Positions 7,674-16,428 of a DNA stretch of 64,000 bases are shown here, in pieces. Position 1 is the first letter of the stretch; every line of letters begins with the position of its first letter. Origin of the DNA: a bacterium (GTDB lineage: Bacteria; Desulfobacterota; Binatia; HRBIN30; CADEER01); the NCBI GenBank assembly GCA_030430165.1, contig JAUIGL010000005.1, positions 104,001 through 168,000 of the forward strand, read 5' to 3'. The notes beneath the pieces were generated by a model. That model was given only the letters and a program-made list of their open reading frames with translations. It did no database searches and was not told the origin of the DNA. Made by a program: the position numbers and the translations under genes.

Positions 7674-9292
7674 CGCCGGCTCGAACCATCTGCCGCGTCG
7701 TTGCCGCCTTGGCGGCTTTGGTCGCGGGCGCGAAGTTCGTTTCGTTCGATCCGCCGCCGGCCCGACCGAACATCGTGCTGGTGATCGGAGACGACCACGG
7801 CTGGCCCTACTACGGCTTCATGGAAAGCCCGGAGACGGTGGCGACGAGTTCGGGAAGGGTTCCAGTCGCGCGCGTCGTGCAGACTCCGAATCTAGATCGT
7901 CTCGCCGCCCGCGGCGTCGTCTTCACTCGCGGATACGCGACGGCGTCGCTGTGCCTGCCCTCGCTGCAGACTCTGCTTTCTGCCTCGGGTCTACATCCTG
8001 GTCAATGGGCGGAGCGGAGGCGTCGATTGTCCTCAGGGTTGGCGCGCGGAGTGCCGTACTCGCAGCAGTCGCGTTTCTACCGGACACTGCCGCGCGAGCT
8101 GGCGCGCTACGGGTATCGCTCGTGGGAGGGCGGCAAGATGTGGGAGGGGGCGTTCGACGACGCCGGATTCAGCGACGGTACGGCGAAGGTCGCCAACCCG
8201 ATCAATCTCGGCCCGGACGGCCAGTATTTCGGCCGCGAGGGCTGGGACCCCGAATTGTGCGGGTCGACGCGCCGGGAGGACGCCACGCTGCTCTGCCCCG
8301 CGCTCGAGCCCCTGCGCGAGTTCCTCGACGGCAATCGCAGTTCCCCGTTCTTTCTCTGGGTCGCACCTCTGCTGCCCCACAATCCGTTCAATGCACCGCC
8401 TCCCTATCGGAAAGCCTACCGGGATCTGGGCATCGGAGAGAGACAGGTCGCCTACCTCGCGAATGTGAGATGGTTCGACGAGTTGTTCGGGGAATTGGTC
8501 GCGGAGCTGCAACGGCGCCGGAACGGCAGAGATACCCTGCTGATCTACGTCTCCGACAATGGCTGGAGCCTCGACGGTAGAAGGGTTCGCGGCAAGGGAT
8601 CGCAGTACGACCTCGGCATGCGGACGCCGATCATCTTCTCGGGGCTTCCGGGAATGGTGCCGGCGCGTCACGACGAGGCGGTCTCGACCAGCGACATCGC
8701 CGCGACCATCATTGGTTACGTCGGCGGCGCGCGCGCGCCGGCCGGGAGCCGCGGGCGCGACCTCAGAAGACGCATCGAAGGCGGCAGGCCGGTGAGCCGA
8801 GGGGTGCTGGTCGCGGAGCACGGTGAGGCAGCGATCGCCGTCCAACTGCCGTGGAAGTACCTGCGCCGCAAAGATGGCGTCGAAGAACTGTACCGGATCG
8901 ACCGCGACCCACTGGAGCGCCGCAGTCTCGCTGCCGAGCACCCGGCCGTACTGGCGGAGCTCCGGCACTCCGTCGACCTCTACGAAGAGACGCTGTTCGA
9001 GCCACCCGCCGACATCGAAGTCGTCGGACGACTGCTCGATGAGCGCGACGTGCCGATGGCAGATGTCGATCTGATCTTCCGCACGCACGACTTCGAGCGG
9101 ATGGCGACGACCGACTCCGGCGGATGGTTTGCACTGCGGGGATTGCCGCCGCAGGCCGGTGTGTTGACCGCGGTCGCCGGCGTGCGGGAGCTCAGGTGGC
9201 CGGGCGCGCCGACGCTCCATCCATCGTTCGAGCTGACCAGTGTCTATCTCGAGCTGCGGGGCGTTGCCGAACCGCCCGACGCGGCCGACTGA
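7670..9292 (+). CDS. Sulfatase family protein with extra C-terminal domain
   Basis: This 540-residue sulfatase-fold protein has an N-terminal signal or anchor (about 5-25), then NIVLVIGDDHG with the metal Asp pair and a candidate formylglycine motif C95-L-P-S-L. The Arg of the canonical CxPxR is Leu here, so conversion and activity are uncertain. SDNGWSLDG and a Lys in RGKGSQYDLGMR supply the second half of the site. Residues from about 440 on (VVGRLLDERDVPMADVDL...) look like a carboxypeptidase-regulatory-type beta domain. It starts at TTG 7670, overlapping the previous stop (TTGA), so the two are translationally coupled. Confidence 0.8.
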   Translation: MTPARTICRVVAALAALVAGAKFVSFDPPPARPNIVLVIGDDHGWPYYGFMESPETVATSSGRVPVARVVQTPNLDRLAARGVVFTRGYATASLCLPSLQTLLSASGLHPGQWAERRRRLSSGLARGVPYSQQSRFYRTLPRELARYGYRSWEGGKMWEGAFDDAGFSDGTAKVANPINLGPDGQYFGREGWDPELCGSTRREDATLLCPALEPLREFLDGNRSSPFFLWVAPLLPHNPFNAPPPYRKAYRDLGIGERQVAYLANVRWFDELFGELVAELQRRRNGRDTLLIYVSDNGWSLDGRRVRGKGSQYDLGMRTPIIFSGLPGMVPARHDEAVSTSDIAATIIGYVGGARAPAGSRGRDLRRRIEGGRPVSRGVLVAEHGEAAIAVQLPWKYLRRKDGVEELYRIDRDPLERRSLAAEHPAVLAELRHSVDLYEETLFEPPADIEVVGRLLDERDVPMADVDLIFRTHDFERMATTDSGGWFALRGLPPQAGVLTAVAGVRELRWPGAPTLHPSFELTSVYLELRGVAEPPDAAD

Positions 9293-9379
9293 TCGCTGGC
9301 GGTACTGCCGCTGGACGATCTCTGCTCGCGGACGGCAACGGCTGCGCTGTTTTGACGCCCCGCGGCCGGCTTTCGAGCC

Positions 9380-9406
9380 ACCGCGCGAGAAACCCCGCGC
9401 GGTTTT
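9380..9406 (+). terminator. Candidate Rho-independent terminator after the sulfatase pair
   Basis: Stem accgcgcg (9380-9387) pairs with cgcgcggt (9396-9403) and is followed by TTTT. It lies about 90 bases after the second sulfatase in an otherwise empty 250-bp gap. Confidence 0.45.
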
Positions 9407-9542
9407 CCGGTAGGTGGGAAGCCCCGCTACTGGGGAAGTCCCGTTCCTGCGACTCGCTGAATACTCCTTCACCGCTGTTTGCGGAGCTTCCGAGCGGCAC
9501 GAAGATTGCCGCAGATAGGGGGTGACGAAGAGGAGTGAGACA

Positions 9543-10427
9543 ATGGCGGACTTTCTATCGGCTTACTCGATCCAGAACTGGTTGGAATCTTGCCCGCAGG
9601 CGTACCTGGAGGGCACCGAATACGGTCATCAGCCGGGTGAGAACGAACCGGAGGACCTGCTCGCCAACGAGGTGCTGCGCGAAGACGCGATCCGCACGAC
9701 GGTGCAGTTGGTGGTGGGCGAGAAATGCGCCCTGGCCGCGTCGTCGGGACTGATCAACGCCGCGCCGGACGAGGGAAGCAAGTGCTTTCTCGCGACTCAG
9801 ACGTTGGACGAGGCGCGGCACGTCGAGGTCTTCACGCAGCGGCTCATCGACCTCGGCGTCAAGAAGAAGGATCTCGACGAGACGATCCGCCGGCATGCCA
9901 ATCCCAATCTGGTGCGCTTCGCCGAAGTGCTGTTGGAGAAAGTCGACAAGAAGGATTTCGTCGCTGGAGTGGTCGGCCAGAACATCGTCCTCGAAGGGAT
10001 GGCGTTCAGCGTATTCGAGATGCTCAAGGCGGTGACCGACGCCGTCAATCCCAAGTTTGCCCACACTCTGGCGGGCACCATCGCCGACGAGCGCCGTCAC
10101 GTCGGCTTCGGCGAGAATCGCATCGGATCTCTGATCAAGCAGCACCCCGAGCGCAAACCGGAGATCGAGCAGATGCAGAAGGACATGTCGTACCACATGC
10201 TGGCTACGTTCGCCGCGTCCTTCCGCAACAATCCCGCGCGCGAGCAGATCGAGCAGGTGAAGGAAGGGATGCGCGAGTCCGGCGTGAACGCGGAGTATCA
10301 CGGCGCAAATCTCTCCGAGCTGTCGCCGGAGGAAATGGAGGGCGTGCTCTCCGACACCGTGCTCGAGGAGTTCAAGGTTCGCCTCGGGCGAATCGGAATC
10401 GACTACCAGACACCCGCGCGGCCGTGA
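9543..10427 (+). CDS. Ferritin-like diiron protein, paralogue A
   Basis: This 294-residue helical protein has a complete carboxylate-bridged diiron ligand set: Glu60, the Glu90-x-x-His93 motif (DEARH), Glu151, and Glu183-x-x-His186 (DERRH). The arrangement matches ferritin-like oxidases and ribonucleotide-reductase-R2-like oxygenases; the reaction cannot be named from sequence. The start is the ATG at 9543, preceded by AGGAG (9531-9535), rather than the GTG at 9522. A homologous gene with the same six ligands follows after 3 bases, then a zinc ribbon protein, so the three form one operon. Confidence 0.8.
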   Translation: MADFLSAYSIQNWLESCPQAYLEGTEYGHQPGENEPEDLLANEVLREDAIRTTVQLVVGEKCALAASSGLINAAPDEGSKCFLATQTLDEARHVEVFTQRLIDLGVKKKDLDETIRRHANPNLVRFAEVLLEKVDKKDFVAGVVGQNIVLEGMAFSVFEMLKAVTDAVNPKFAHTLAGTIADERRHVGFGENRIGSLIKQHPERKPEIEQMQKDMSYHMLATFAASFRNNPAREQIEQVKEGMRESGVNAEYHGANLSELSPEEMEGVLSDTVLEEFKVRLGRIGIDYQTPARP

Positions 10428-10430
10428 GCG

Positions 10431-11207
10431 ATGGCGGTTCGCGATGACGTGCACGAGCTGACCGGCGAGCAGTTTCACGAACAGGTCCACTCGTTCGAGT
10501 TCTGGTTTCACTCGGTCGAGGGCTATCTGTCCGGGCTCGAGTACGGCCACCGGGAGGGGGCGGCCGAGCCGGATCTCGACGACGCCGAGCGCGATCGGCT
10601 GATCTCGGTTCTGTGCAACTACTGTGTCGGCGAAACCGCCGCACTCGACGGTGCCAGCGGTTTGGTCGCGATTGCGCCGAATCGACATGCGAAGATCTTT
10701 CTCTCGACCCAGGTGGTCGACGAGGGGCGCCACCTCGAGGTGCTGTTGCACCGAATGAGCGAGCTCGGGGTTGCCGATCCCGAGCAGGAGATCGCCGCGC
10801 GCGCCTGCCCGAGCTTGCTGCAGTTCAAGGATCGACTGCTCGAGCTGGTCGCCGAGCGCGATTGGGAAGCGGCGATTCTCGCCCAGAACGTCATCCTCGA
10901 AGCGCTCGAGTTCGCCGTCTTCCACCACCACGCCAAGACCGCGGATGCGATCACCGCCGAGGTGCTGAACGGAATCGTCAAGGACGAGCGCCGTCACATC
11001 GGCTTCGGCGAGAACGAGCTCGGTCGCCGGCTGCGCGACGCCCCCAACGAGCACCGTCGTTTGCGAGAGGTGAAAGACGAGCTCGATCACCTGGTCCTCG
11101 ACGCCCTCGAAGACACGGCGCGCTCGCTCGGTGTCGGCGATATCGAGCGTCACGCGCTAGGCCGCATGTACATCGGCTCGGTGCAGAGGCTCGGTCTGGA
11201 TCGATGA
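10431..11207 (+). CDS. Ferritin-like diiron protein, paralogue B
   Basis: This is the second diiron protein of the operon, 258 residues and shorter at the C-terminus than its neighbour. Ligands are again complete: Glu68, Glu98-x-x-His101 (DEGRH), Glu157 and Glu186-x-x-His189 (DERRH). GxENELGRRL after the last site parallels GxENRIGSL in paralogue A. The divergence between the two, with all iron ligands kept, suggests a heteromeric enzyme or two related substrates rather than a recent duplication. It starts 3 bases after paralogue A and overlaps the zinc ribbon gene by 4 nt (ATGA). Confidence 0.8.
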   Translation: MAVRDDVHELTGEQFHEQVHSFEFWFHSVEGYLSGLEYGHREGAAEPDLDDAERDRLISVLCNYCVGETAALDGASGLVAIAPNRHAKIFLSTQVVDEGRHLEVLLHRMSELGVADPEQEIAARACPSLLQFKDRLLELVAERDWEAAILAQNVILEALEFAVFHHHAKTADAITAEVLNGIVKDERRHIGFGENELGRRLRDAPNEHRRLREVKDELDHLVLDALEDTARSLGVGDIERHALGRMYIGSVQRLGLDR

Positions 11208-11509
11208 ACGATCCCCTCGAGGCGCCCGTCGACGAGGCGGCGGCCGCGCAACAGCGCCAGCGCTACGAGCTGGCCGACGACACCGGGTTCGACGAGGTTC
11301 CGAAGAAGTACCGAAAGTTCTACCGTCGTTGGCAAGGTGACGGCGATTCGCTGGCGCCGAACGAAGTGATCTGTCCGGTGTGCAAGGTAGTCATCCGCTC
11401 GACGCGGGAGCTGCGCCCGGGCGACCGTGTCTACTGCATGCCCTGCATGTCGCGTCTGGTCGTCGTCCGCAACGGCCAAGGGATGCTCGAAGCGACCGTT
11501 TCCTACTGA
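11204..11509 (+). CDS. Small zinc-ribbon protein coupled to the diiron pair
   Basis: This 101-residue protein is of unrecognised family. Residues 1-55 are charged and probably helical or disordered; the C-terminal part has a CPVC...YCMPC four-cysteine ribbon that should bind zinc or iron. The rubredoxin-like spacing raises the possibility of an electron-transfer partner for the diiron oxidases, but the knuckles lack the rubredoxin Gly-Tyr signature, so zinc is more likely. The ATG overlaps the stop of paralogue B (ATGA), so it is made with that protein. Confidence 0.7.
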   Translation: MNDPLEAPVDEAAAAQQRQRYELADDTGFDEVPKKYRKFYRRWQGDGDSLAPNEVICPVCKVVIRSTRELRPGDRVYCMPCMSRLVVVRNGQGMLEATVSY

Positions 11510-11564
11510 TCGGCCCCGTCTCGCGACCGTTTCGAGGTGCCGACCGGGCTGGGCGCCGGCTCAA

Positions 11565-11593
11565 TTGATCGCGCTTCGACATCCGGATAGCGT
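11565..11593 (+). promoter_or_regulatory. Candidate promoter of fumC
   Basis: TTGATC (11565-11570), 17 nt, TAGCGT (11588-11593). The -10 is weak, but the spacing is ideal and the site is 30 bases upstream of the fumC start in a 114-bp gap. Confidence 0.35.
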
Positions 11594-11623
11594 TCCCGGT
11601 TCAGCCCAACGAGGAGAACGACG

Positions 11624-13027
11624 ATGGCCGAAGCGACCCGGATCGAGAAAGACAGCATGGGGGAAATGGAAGTCCCCGTCGATGCTTACTACGCCGCGCA
11701 GACGGCGCGGGCAGTCGAGAACTTCCCGATCTCCGGCCTGACCTTCTCGCGCCGCTTCATCCAGGCGCTTGGCCGCTGCAAAGCCGCAGCTGCGCGCGCC
11801 AACATGCAGCTGGGGCTTCTCGACGAGACCGTCGGCAAGGCGATCGAGTCGGCCGCTCTGGAAGTTGCCGAGGGCAAGCTCGACGATCAGTTCGTCGTCG
11901 ATATCTTCCAGACCGGGTCCGGTACCTCGACCAACATGAACTCGAACGAGGTGATCGCGAACCGAGCGTGCGAGATCCTCGGCAAGGAGCGCGGCGACAA
12001 GTCGGCAGTGCATCCGAACGACCACGTCAACATGGGGCAGAGCACCAACGACATGTTCCCGACGGCGATCCACGTCGCCGCGCTCGGCGGTGTCGAAGAG
12101 CACCTGCTGCCGGCGATGCGCGAGCTCGCGGCGGCCTTCGAGGCCAAGGCAGAGGAGTTTGCCGACGTCGTAAAAGCCGGGCGCACGCACTTGCAGGACG
12201 CCGTCCCGGTAACCCTCGGCCAGGAGTTTTCGGGGTACGCCAGCGTGATCCGTCACGGCATCGCACGCGTCGAGAACACGCGCGCTCACATGTCCGAGCT
12301 CGCGGTCGGCGGGACCGCGCTGGGAACCGGGCTCAACGCCCATCCGGAGTACGCGCAGCGGGTCGTCACCGAGCTGCGCAGCCTGACCGGACAATTGTTC
12401 CGCACCGCGGAGAATCGGTTCGAGGCGATGCAGAACCGCGACGCCGCGGTCGAGCTTTCGGGCGCGTTGAAGGTCGTCGCGGTCGGGCTGATGAAGATCG
12501 CCAACGACCTTCGCCTGATGACCTCGGGACCGGCGACCGGGCTCGCCGAGATCGTCGTGCCGGCGACCCAGCCGGGCTCGAGCATCATGCCCGGCAAGGT
12601 CAATCCGGTGATCCCGGAAGCCGTCAACATGGTTGCGGCGCAGGTGATCGGCAACGATGCGACCGTGTCGATCGCCGGCCTCAACGGCAACCTCGACCTC
12701 AACGTGATGATGCCGGTGATCGCCCACAACCTGCTGGAAAGCGTGGAGCTCATGGGCAACACCTGTCGGGTTCTGGCAGACAAGTGCATCCGCGGGATCG
12801 TCGCCAACGCCGAGCGCTGCGAGGACTACGCGGAGCGCACCTCGTCGCTGGTGACCGCGCTGGCGCCGGTCGTCGGCTACGACGCGGCCGCCAAGGTCTT
12901 CAAGAAGTCGGTGCAGGACAACGTCCCGATCCGGCAGGCGATCCTCGATTCGGGTCTGCTCGAGCCCGAGCGGGTCGCCGAGATTCTCGACTTGAAGAAG
13001 CTGACCGAGGGCGGTCGCGCCGACTGA
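11624..13027 (+). CDS. fumC: Class II fumarate hydratase
   Basis: FumC interconverts fumarate and malate in the TCA cycle. The 467 residues cover the whole aspartase/fumarase superfamily fold: KDSMGEMEVPVDAYYAAQT at the N-terminus, GSGTSTNMNSNEV, the catalytic GSSIMPGKVNP loop, and a C-terminal domain ending LDLKKLTEGG. The N-terminal KDSMGE and the PGKVNP loop point to fumarase rather than aspartate ammonia-lyase (PAKVNP); the ENFPISG and VIPEAVNM stretches are aspartase-like, so a mixed assignment is possible. AACGAGGAG sits just before the ATG. It converges on the next gene with only 7 bases between. Confidence 0.85.
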   Translation: MAEATRIEKDSMGEMEVPVDAYYAAQTARAVENFPISGLTFSRRFIQALGRCKAAAARANMQLGLLDETVGKAIESAALEVAEGKLDDQFVVDIFQTGSGTSTNMNSNEVIANRACEILGKERGDKSAVHPNDHVNMGQSTNDMFPTAIHVAALGGVEEHLLPAMRELAAAFEAKAEEFADVVKAGRTHLQDAVPVTLGQEFSGYASVIRHGIARVENTRAHMSELAVGGTALGTGLNAHPEYAQRVVTELRSLTGQLFRTAENRFEAMQNRDAAVELSGALKVVAVGLMKIANDLRLMTSGPATGLAEIVVPATQPGSSIMPGKVNPVIPEAVNMVAAQVIGNDATVSIAGLNGNLDLNVMMPVIAHNLLESVELMGNTCRVLADKCIRGIVANAERCEDYAERTSSLVTALAPVVGYDAAAKVFKKSVQDNVPIRQAILDSGLLEPERVAEILDLKKLTEGGRAD

Positions 13028-13034
13028 GTTGCGG

Positions 13035-14555
13035 TCAGCTGGACCAGTCGATCTGGAACAGGTGGCCCTGCTGGGTGCCGATGTAGATCTCCAGCGACCC
13101 ATCGCCGGTTGCTCGGATCGACGGCGACGAGGTGTCGATTTCCCCCGGGATGTCGACCTGCCACTCGACTGCGCCGTCGATGCTTCTTCCGTAGACCCTG
13201 CCGCGCATGGTCGTTACGCAGTTTTCGGGGGCGTCCTCGTCGTTGCAGATGTCGCGATCGAAGGCGAAGACCACGACCTCGGTGCCGTCGTCGTCGACGA
13301 CCACGGCCGGCGATGATTGGACGATGCTTCCCGCGGGAGCCTGGAAGCTCCAGTCCGGCGGACCGCCGCTGAAATCGAGACCGAACGCATACACCGCTCC
13401 CGGCGTGGTGATCGATCCGCTGTCGGTGCGCCCGCCCTCGGTGGCGACGTAGACGTGCTCGCGGCCGAGCGCGGGCGCCGCGGTGATGCGCTCGCCGAGA
13501 CAGAGCGAGCCCTGGTCGCAGTCGGTGTCGGCGAGGCAGAACCTCTGGCAGGTCCCGGACTGGCAAAAGTCGCCATCGGCGCAATCTACGTCTTCCGCGC
13601 ACTCTCCGGCCGCGGGCGCGCAGCGCGCGGCGCGGTAGGGCGATTCGGAGCCGATCGGAGTTCCGCTGTCGATCGTTCCGGCGAGAACGAAGCCGCCGGT
13701 GTCGGGCACGATGAAGTACGGCTCGGGGTCGTCTTCGACGACCACCACCGCCGAGCGCGAGGTTCGCGCCGCGGTGAAGAACGACCAGCGCAGATTGCCG
13801 CGCCGGTCATCGTACGCTTGCACGCGACCGTTGTCGGCGACGGCCAGGACGATGGTGTTGTCCGGGTCGCTCGGGTCCTGCGTGGTCGCGGCGGGGGAGT
13901 TGATCGAACCGAGGGCGGTGGTGAAGCGCGGAATCCCGTTGGTGCAGACGGCGCTGAAGATGCCGCCTTCGGTTCCCGCGTAGAGCACGCCGTCGGGTCC
14001 CAGGTTGGGTGCGGAGGTGGCGCGGCTGAGCAGGGACGCGCCGAACTCCTCGCTGCCGTCGGCGTCGAAGGCACGCGCCGCGCCGAGTCTCTCGGTGACG
14101 AAGATCCAGCCGTTGGCGCCGACCATCGGCGTGTTGACCGCGGAGGTCAGGTTGATTTCGTCCTCGGTCTCGATTTCGCCGCCGCCGAAGTTGATCAGGT
14201 GGACCCGTCCCGACGTCGTTCCGACCACCAGGTTGTCGGGAGCGACGATCGGCGTCGTGTCGATTTCGTCGTCGGTAGGGACGCACTCGCGGATCGTGCC
14301 GGAGGTGGACGCTTCCGACTCGTCGAGGGGGAAGATGCAGCGCGCATCGCCGGGGTCCGTGGCAGCGGGAATCGACTGCCCGCGCGCAGCGTCGAGCTCG
14401 AGGCGACCCGTGTTCTGCGCGTCGCCGCGAACGACCGGCCAGCTGCTGTCGGCGAGCACGGTGGCTTCGTCGAGTCTGCAGCGGGGAGGATCGTCGCCGC
14501 CGCAGCCGAGACCGGTGGCCGTGAGGATGCCTGCGAGAAGCACCGCGCGCTTCAT
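13035..14555 (-). CDS. PQQ-like beta-propeller lipoprotein, second of a pair
   Basis: This is a predicted lipoprotein of 506 residues (MKRAVLLAGILTATGLGC, lipid Cys18). Repeated blades with motifs such as TTPIVAPDNLVVGTTSG, NTPMVGANGWIFV and SAPNLGPDGVLYAG are typical of PQQ-like/BamB-like propellers that do not bind PQQ. A Cys-rich insert (CAPAAGECAEDVDCADGDFC...) resembles the small disulfide repeats common in myxobacterial surface proteins. The ATG at 14555 overlaps the stop of the upstream paralogue (ATGA). Function unknown; it probably acts at the outer membrane or cell surface. Confidence 0.8.
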   Translation of the reverse strand: MKRAVLLAGILTATGLGCGGDDPPRCRLDEATVLADSSWPVVRGDAQNTGRLELDAARGQSIPAATDPGDARCIFPLDESEASTSGTIRECVPTDDEIDTTPIVAPDNLVVGTTSGRVHLINFGGGEIETEDEINLTSAVNTPMVGANGWIFVTERLGAARAFDADGSEEFGASLLSRATSAPNLGPDGVLYAGTEGGIFSAVCTNGIPRFTTALGSINSPAATTQDPSDPDNTIVLAVADNGRVQAYDDRRGNLRWSFFTAARTSRSAVVVVEDDPEPYFIVPDTGGFVLAGTIDSGTPIGSESPYRAARCAPAAGECAEDVDCADGDFCQSGTCQRFCLADTDCDQGSLCLGERITAAPALGREHVYVATEGGRTDSGSITTPGAVYAFGLDFSGGPPDWSFQAPAGSIVQSSPAVVVDDDGTEVVVFAFDRDICNDEDAPENCVTTMRGRVYGRSIDGAVEWQVDIPGEIDTSSPSIRATGDGSLEIYIGTQQGHLFQIDWSS

Positions 14556-16396
14556 TCGACCGCCACCAGTCCTTCCTCGGTGACCGCGTAGATGACGCCG
14601 AAGGCGTCCATCACCGGCGGTGACAGGGCCGCGCTGGTTCCCGCGTTGACTGCCAGCTCGACACAACCGCGACTCCAGTCTTGCGGTATGGTTTCGTCGC
14701 GGTTGTCGTCGGAGACCATGTCGGCCATGCACGAGCCTTCGTCGTCGTCGCAAGTATCGGGCGTACAGGGGCGTGTGGGGTCGTCGATGCAGTAGCCGAC
14801 CCTGCAGGTTTCGCCGAGCTCGCAGCAGCTGTCGCCGGTGGCGCAACTGTCGAACGCGCAAGAGACGGATTCGTCTTCGCTGCAGACGCCGTTCGGCACC
14901 GGCCCGTCGAGTCGGCGCGCGCACAGGCGGCCATCGCCGAGTGTTGCGACTACGAAGCCGTCACTCGATATGAACGGGGCGAAGCGGACGTCGACCGGGC
15001 CGTCGCTGAACATCGGGTGGCGCCCTTCGCGCGTGCAGCGGCCCGCCTCGTCGTCGGCGGTGCACGAATCGAGCGAGCAGCGTTCATCGGTGTCGCCGCA
15101 GAAGAAGCCGCAGGTCGCCGGCGCCGTGCAATCGTCGTCGTCGGTACAGGTGTCCCGGGTGCCGGTGCACACGGCGAGCGCTTCGCAGGTCTCGTTGCCC
15201 GAGCAACAGATCTCACCCGGCGGGCACGCCTCGCCCTCGTCGGGGGCGTCGCGGGTACAGCGGGCTTCCGACTCCGAGCAGAAGCGCTCGCCGCACTGTG
15301 CCTCGGCGGGACAGGTGCTGGGCGTGCAGGCTCGGTTGGCGGCGCTGCAGAAGCGGATGAGCTCGCCGTCGGTGCTGCGCACGCCGTAGATCGTGCCCTC
15401 TTCGTCGACCGCGTACACCACGTTGCCGCCGACGAACATGCTGCCCTCGGTGCTCAGCGTGGCGACGCTGAGCGCGGCAGAGATCGGTGCATCCGCGGCG
15501 AACTCCCAGATGCGCGTTCCCTCCGGGCTGAACGAGACGATCGTTTGGCTGTCGCTGAGGACGAAGAAGTTGTCGAGAAAGAGCGGCGACGGCGCCCGTT
15601 GCCCGTCTTCGTAGGGGTTGCCGATCTGTGCGCTGCTCACCAGGCGACCGGTGAGGTCGACGATGTAGAACCGCCCGTCCGGCCCGGCAAAAGCGGAACC
15701 GCCGAAGGTGGCGCTCGCCGCGCGCGAAATCGGCGCGCCGAACGGCTCGTTCGCCGGAAACGACCAAAGCCGCCTGCCCAGGTTGTCTATCGAGACCAAG
15801 CGCCCTTCGCTGTCGCCGAAGGTCGTCGACAAGATGTTCAGGTCGAAGCTGTCGACGATGTTGATCGGCACGGAGTCCGATTCCGCGCGAAAGGCGAGTA
15901 CGCACTCCGGCGGATCGTCCCCGGACTGGGGTTCGCGCAGGCGAAACAAGTGGGATCCCGTGAAGACGATGTCGCGGCCGTCGGGTCCGAGGACCGGGGC
16001 GGTGCGCATCGGGGTGAAGTCGATTGGCGTCTCGCCCTCGATCTCGCACCGGCTCACCGGGCCGTCCCAGCGCAGTCGCTCGCCTTCCGGGGCGTCCGGA
16101 TCGATCGACCACAGGCCGTCGTCGGTGGCGAGGTAGACCTGGTTGTCGCGTCCGAGAATCGGGGTGGTCCCGTTGGTGCCGGTGATTGCGTCGTAGACGA
16201 GCTCGAGCCGGCCGTCGTTGAATCCCATCGTCGACGCCGCCAGTCCCTGGTTGACGTCGTTGCGGCGGGCGCGCGCCCAGGCGAGAAACGGCGGGGTGAC
16301 GCCCGGGCCGGGGCCGCCTCCCGAGTTGCCGTCGTCGCAGCCGGGGCCGACCGCGAGGAGAGAGAGGACGAGGATCAATGGAACTCGGCTCAGCAT
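14552..16396 (-). CDS. PQQ-like beta-propeller lipoprotein with Cys-rich repeats, first of a pair
   Basis: This lipoprotein of about 614 residues (signal MLSRVPLILVLSLLAVGPGC, lipid Cys20) is followed by a Gly/Pro-rich tether and a PQQ-like propeller (GTNGTTPILGRDNQVYLATDD and similar blades). Residues about 340-460 contain more than 20 cysteines in short repeats (CSxxxxxCT, CCSGNETC, CTDDDDC), probably a chain of small disulfide-bonded units. A start at 16432 is possible, but the ATG at 16396 gives a clean lipoprotein signal. It is translationally coupled to the downstream homologue; together they look like a surface pair. Confidence 0.8.
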   Translation of the reverse strand: MLSRVPLILVLSLLAVGPGCDDGNSGGGPGPGVTPPFLAWARARRNDVNQGLAASTMGFNDGRLELVYDAITGTNGTTPILGRDNQVYLATDDGLWSIDPDAPEGERLRWDGPVSRCEIEGETPIDFTPMRTAPVLGPDGRDIVFTGSHLFRLREPQSGDDPPECVLAFRAESDSVPINIVDSFDLNILSTTFGDSEGRLVSIDNLGRRLWSFPANEPFGAPISRAASATFGGSAFAGPDGRFYIVDLTGRLVSSAQIGNPYEDGQRAPSPLFLDNFFVLSDSQTIVSFSPEGTRIWEFAADAPISAALSVATLSTEGSMFVGGNVVYAVDEEGTIYGVRSTDGELIRFCSAANRACTPSTCPAEAQCGERFCSESEARCTRDAPDEGEACPPGEICCSGNETCEALAVCTGTRDTCTDDDDCTAPATCGFFCGDTDERCSLDSCTADDEAGRCTREGRHPMFSDGPVDVRFAPFISSDGFVVATLGDGRLCARRLDGPVPNGVCSEDESVSCAFDSCATGDSCCELGETCRVGYCIDDPTRPCTPDTCDDDEGSCMADMVSDDNRDETIPQDWSRGCVELAVNAGTSAALSPPVMDAFGVIYAVTEEGLVAVE

Positions 16397-16428
16397 CGTC
16401 GCGCACTTGTCACAGCGGGGTGCAAAAC

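Noticed and set aside
11624-13027. Aspartate ammonia-lyase instead of fumarase
   Set aside because: Some stretches are aspartase-like, but the PGKVNP loop and the KDSMGE start favour fumarase; noted as residual doubt.
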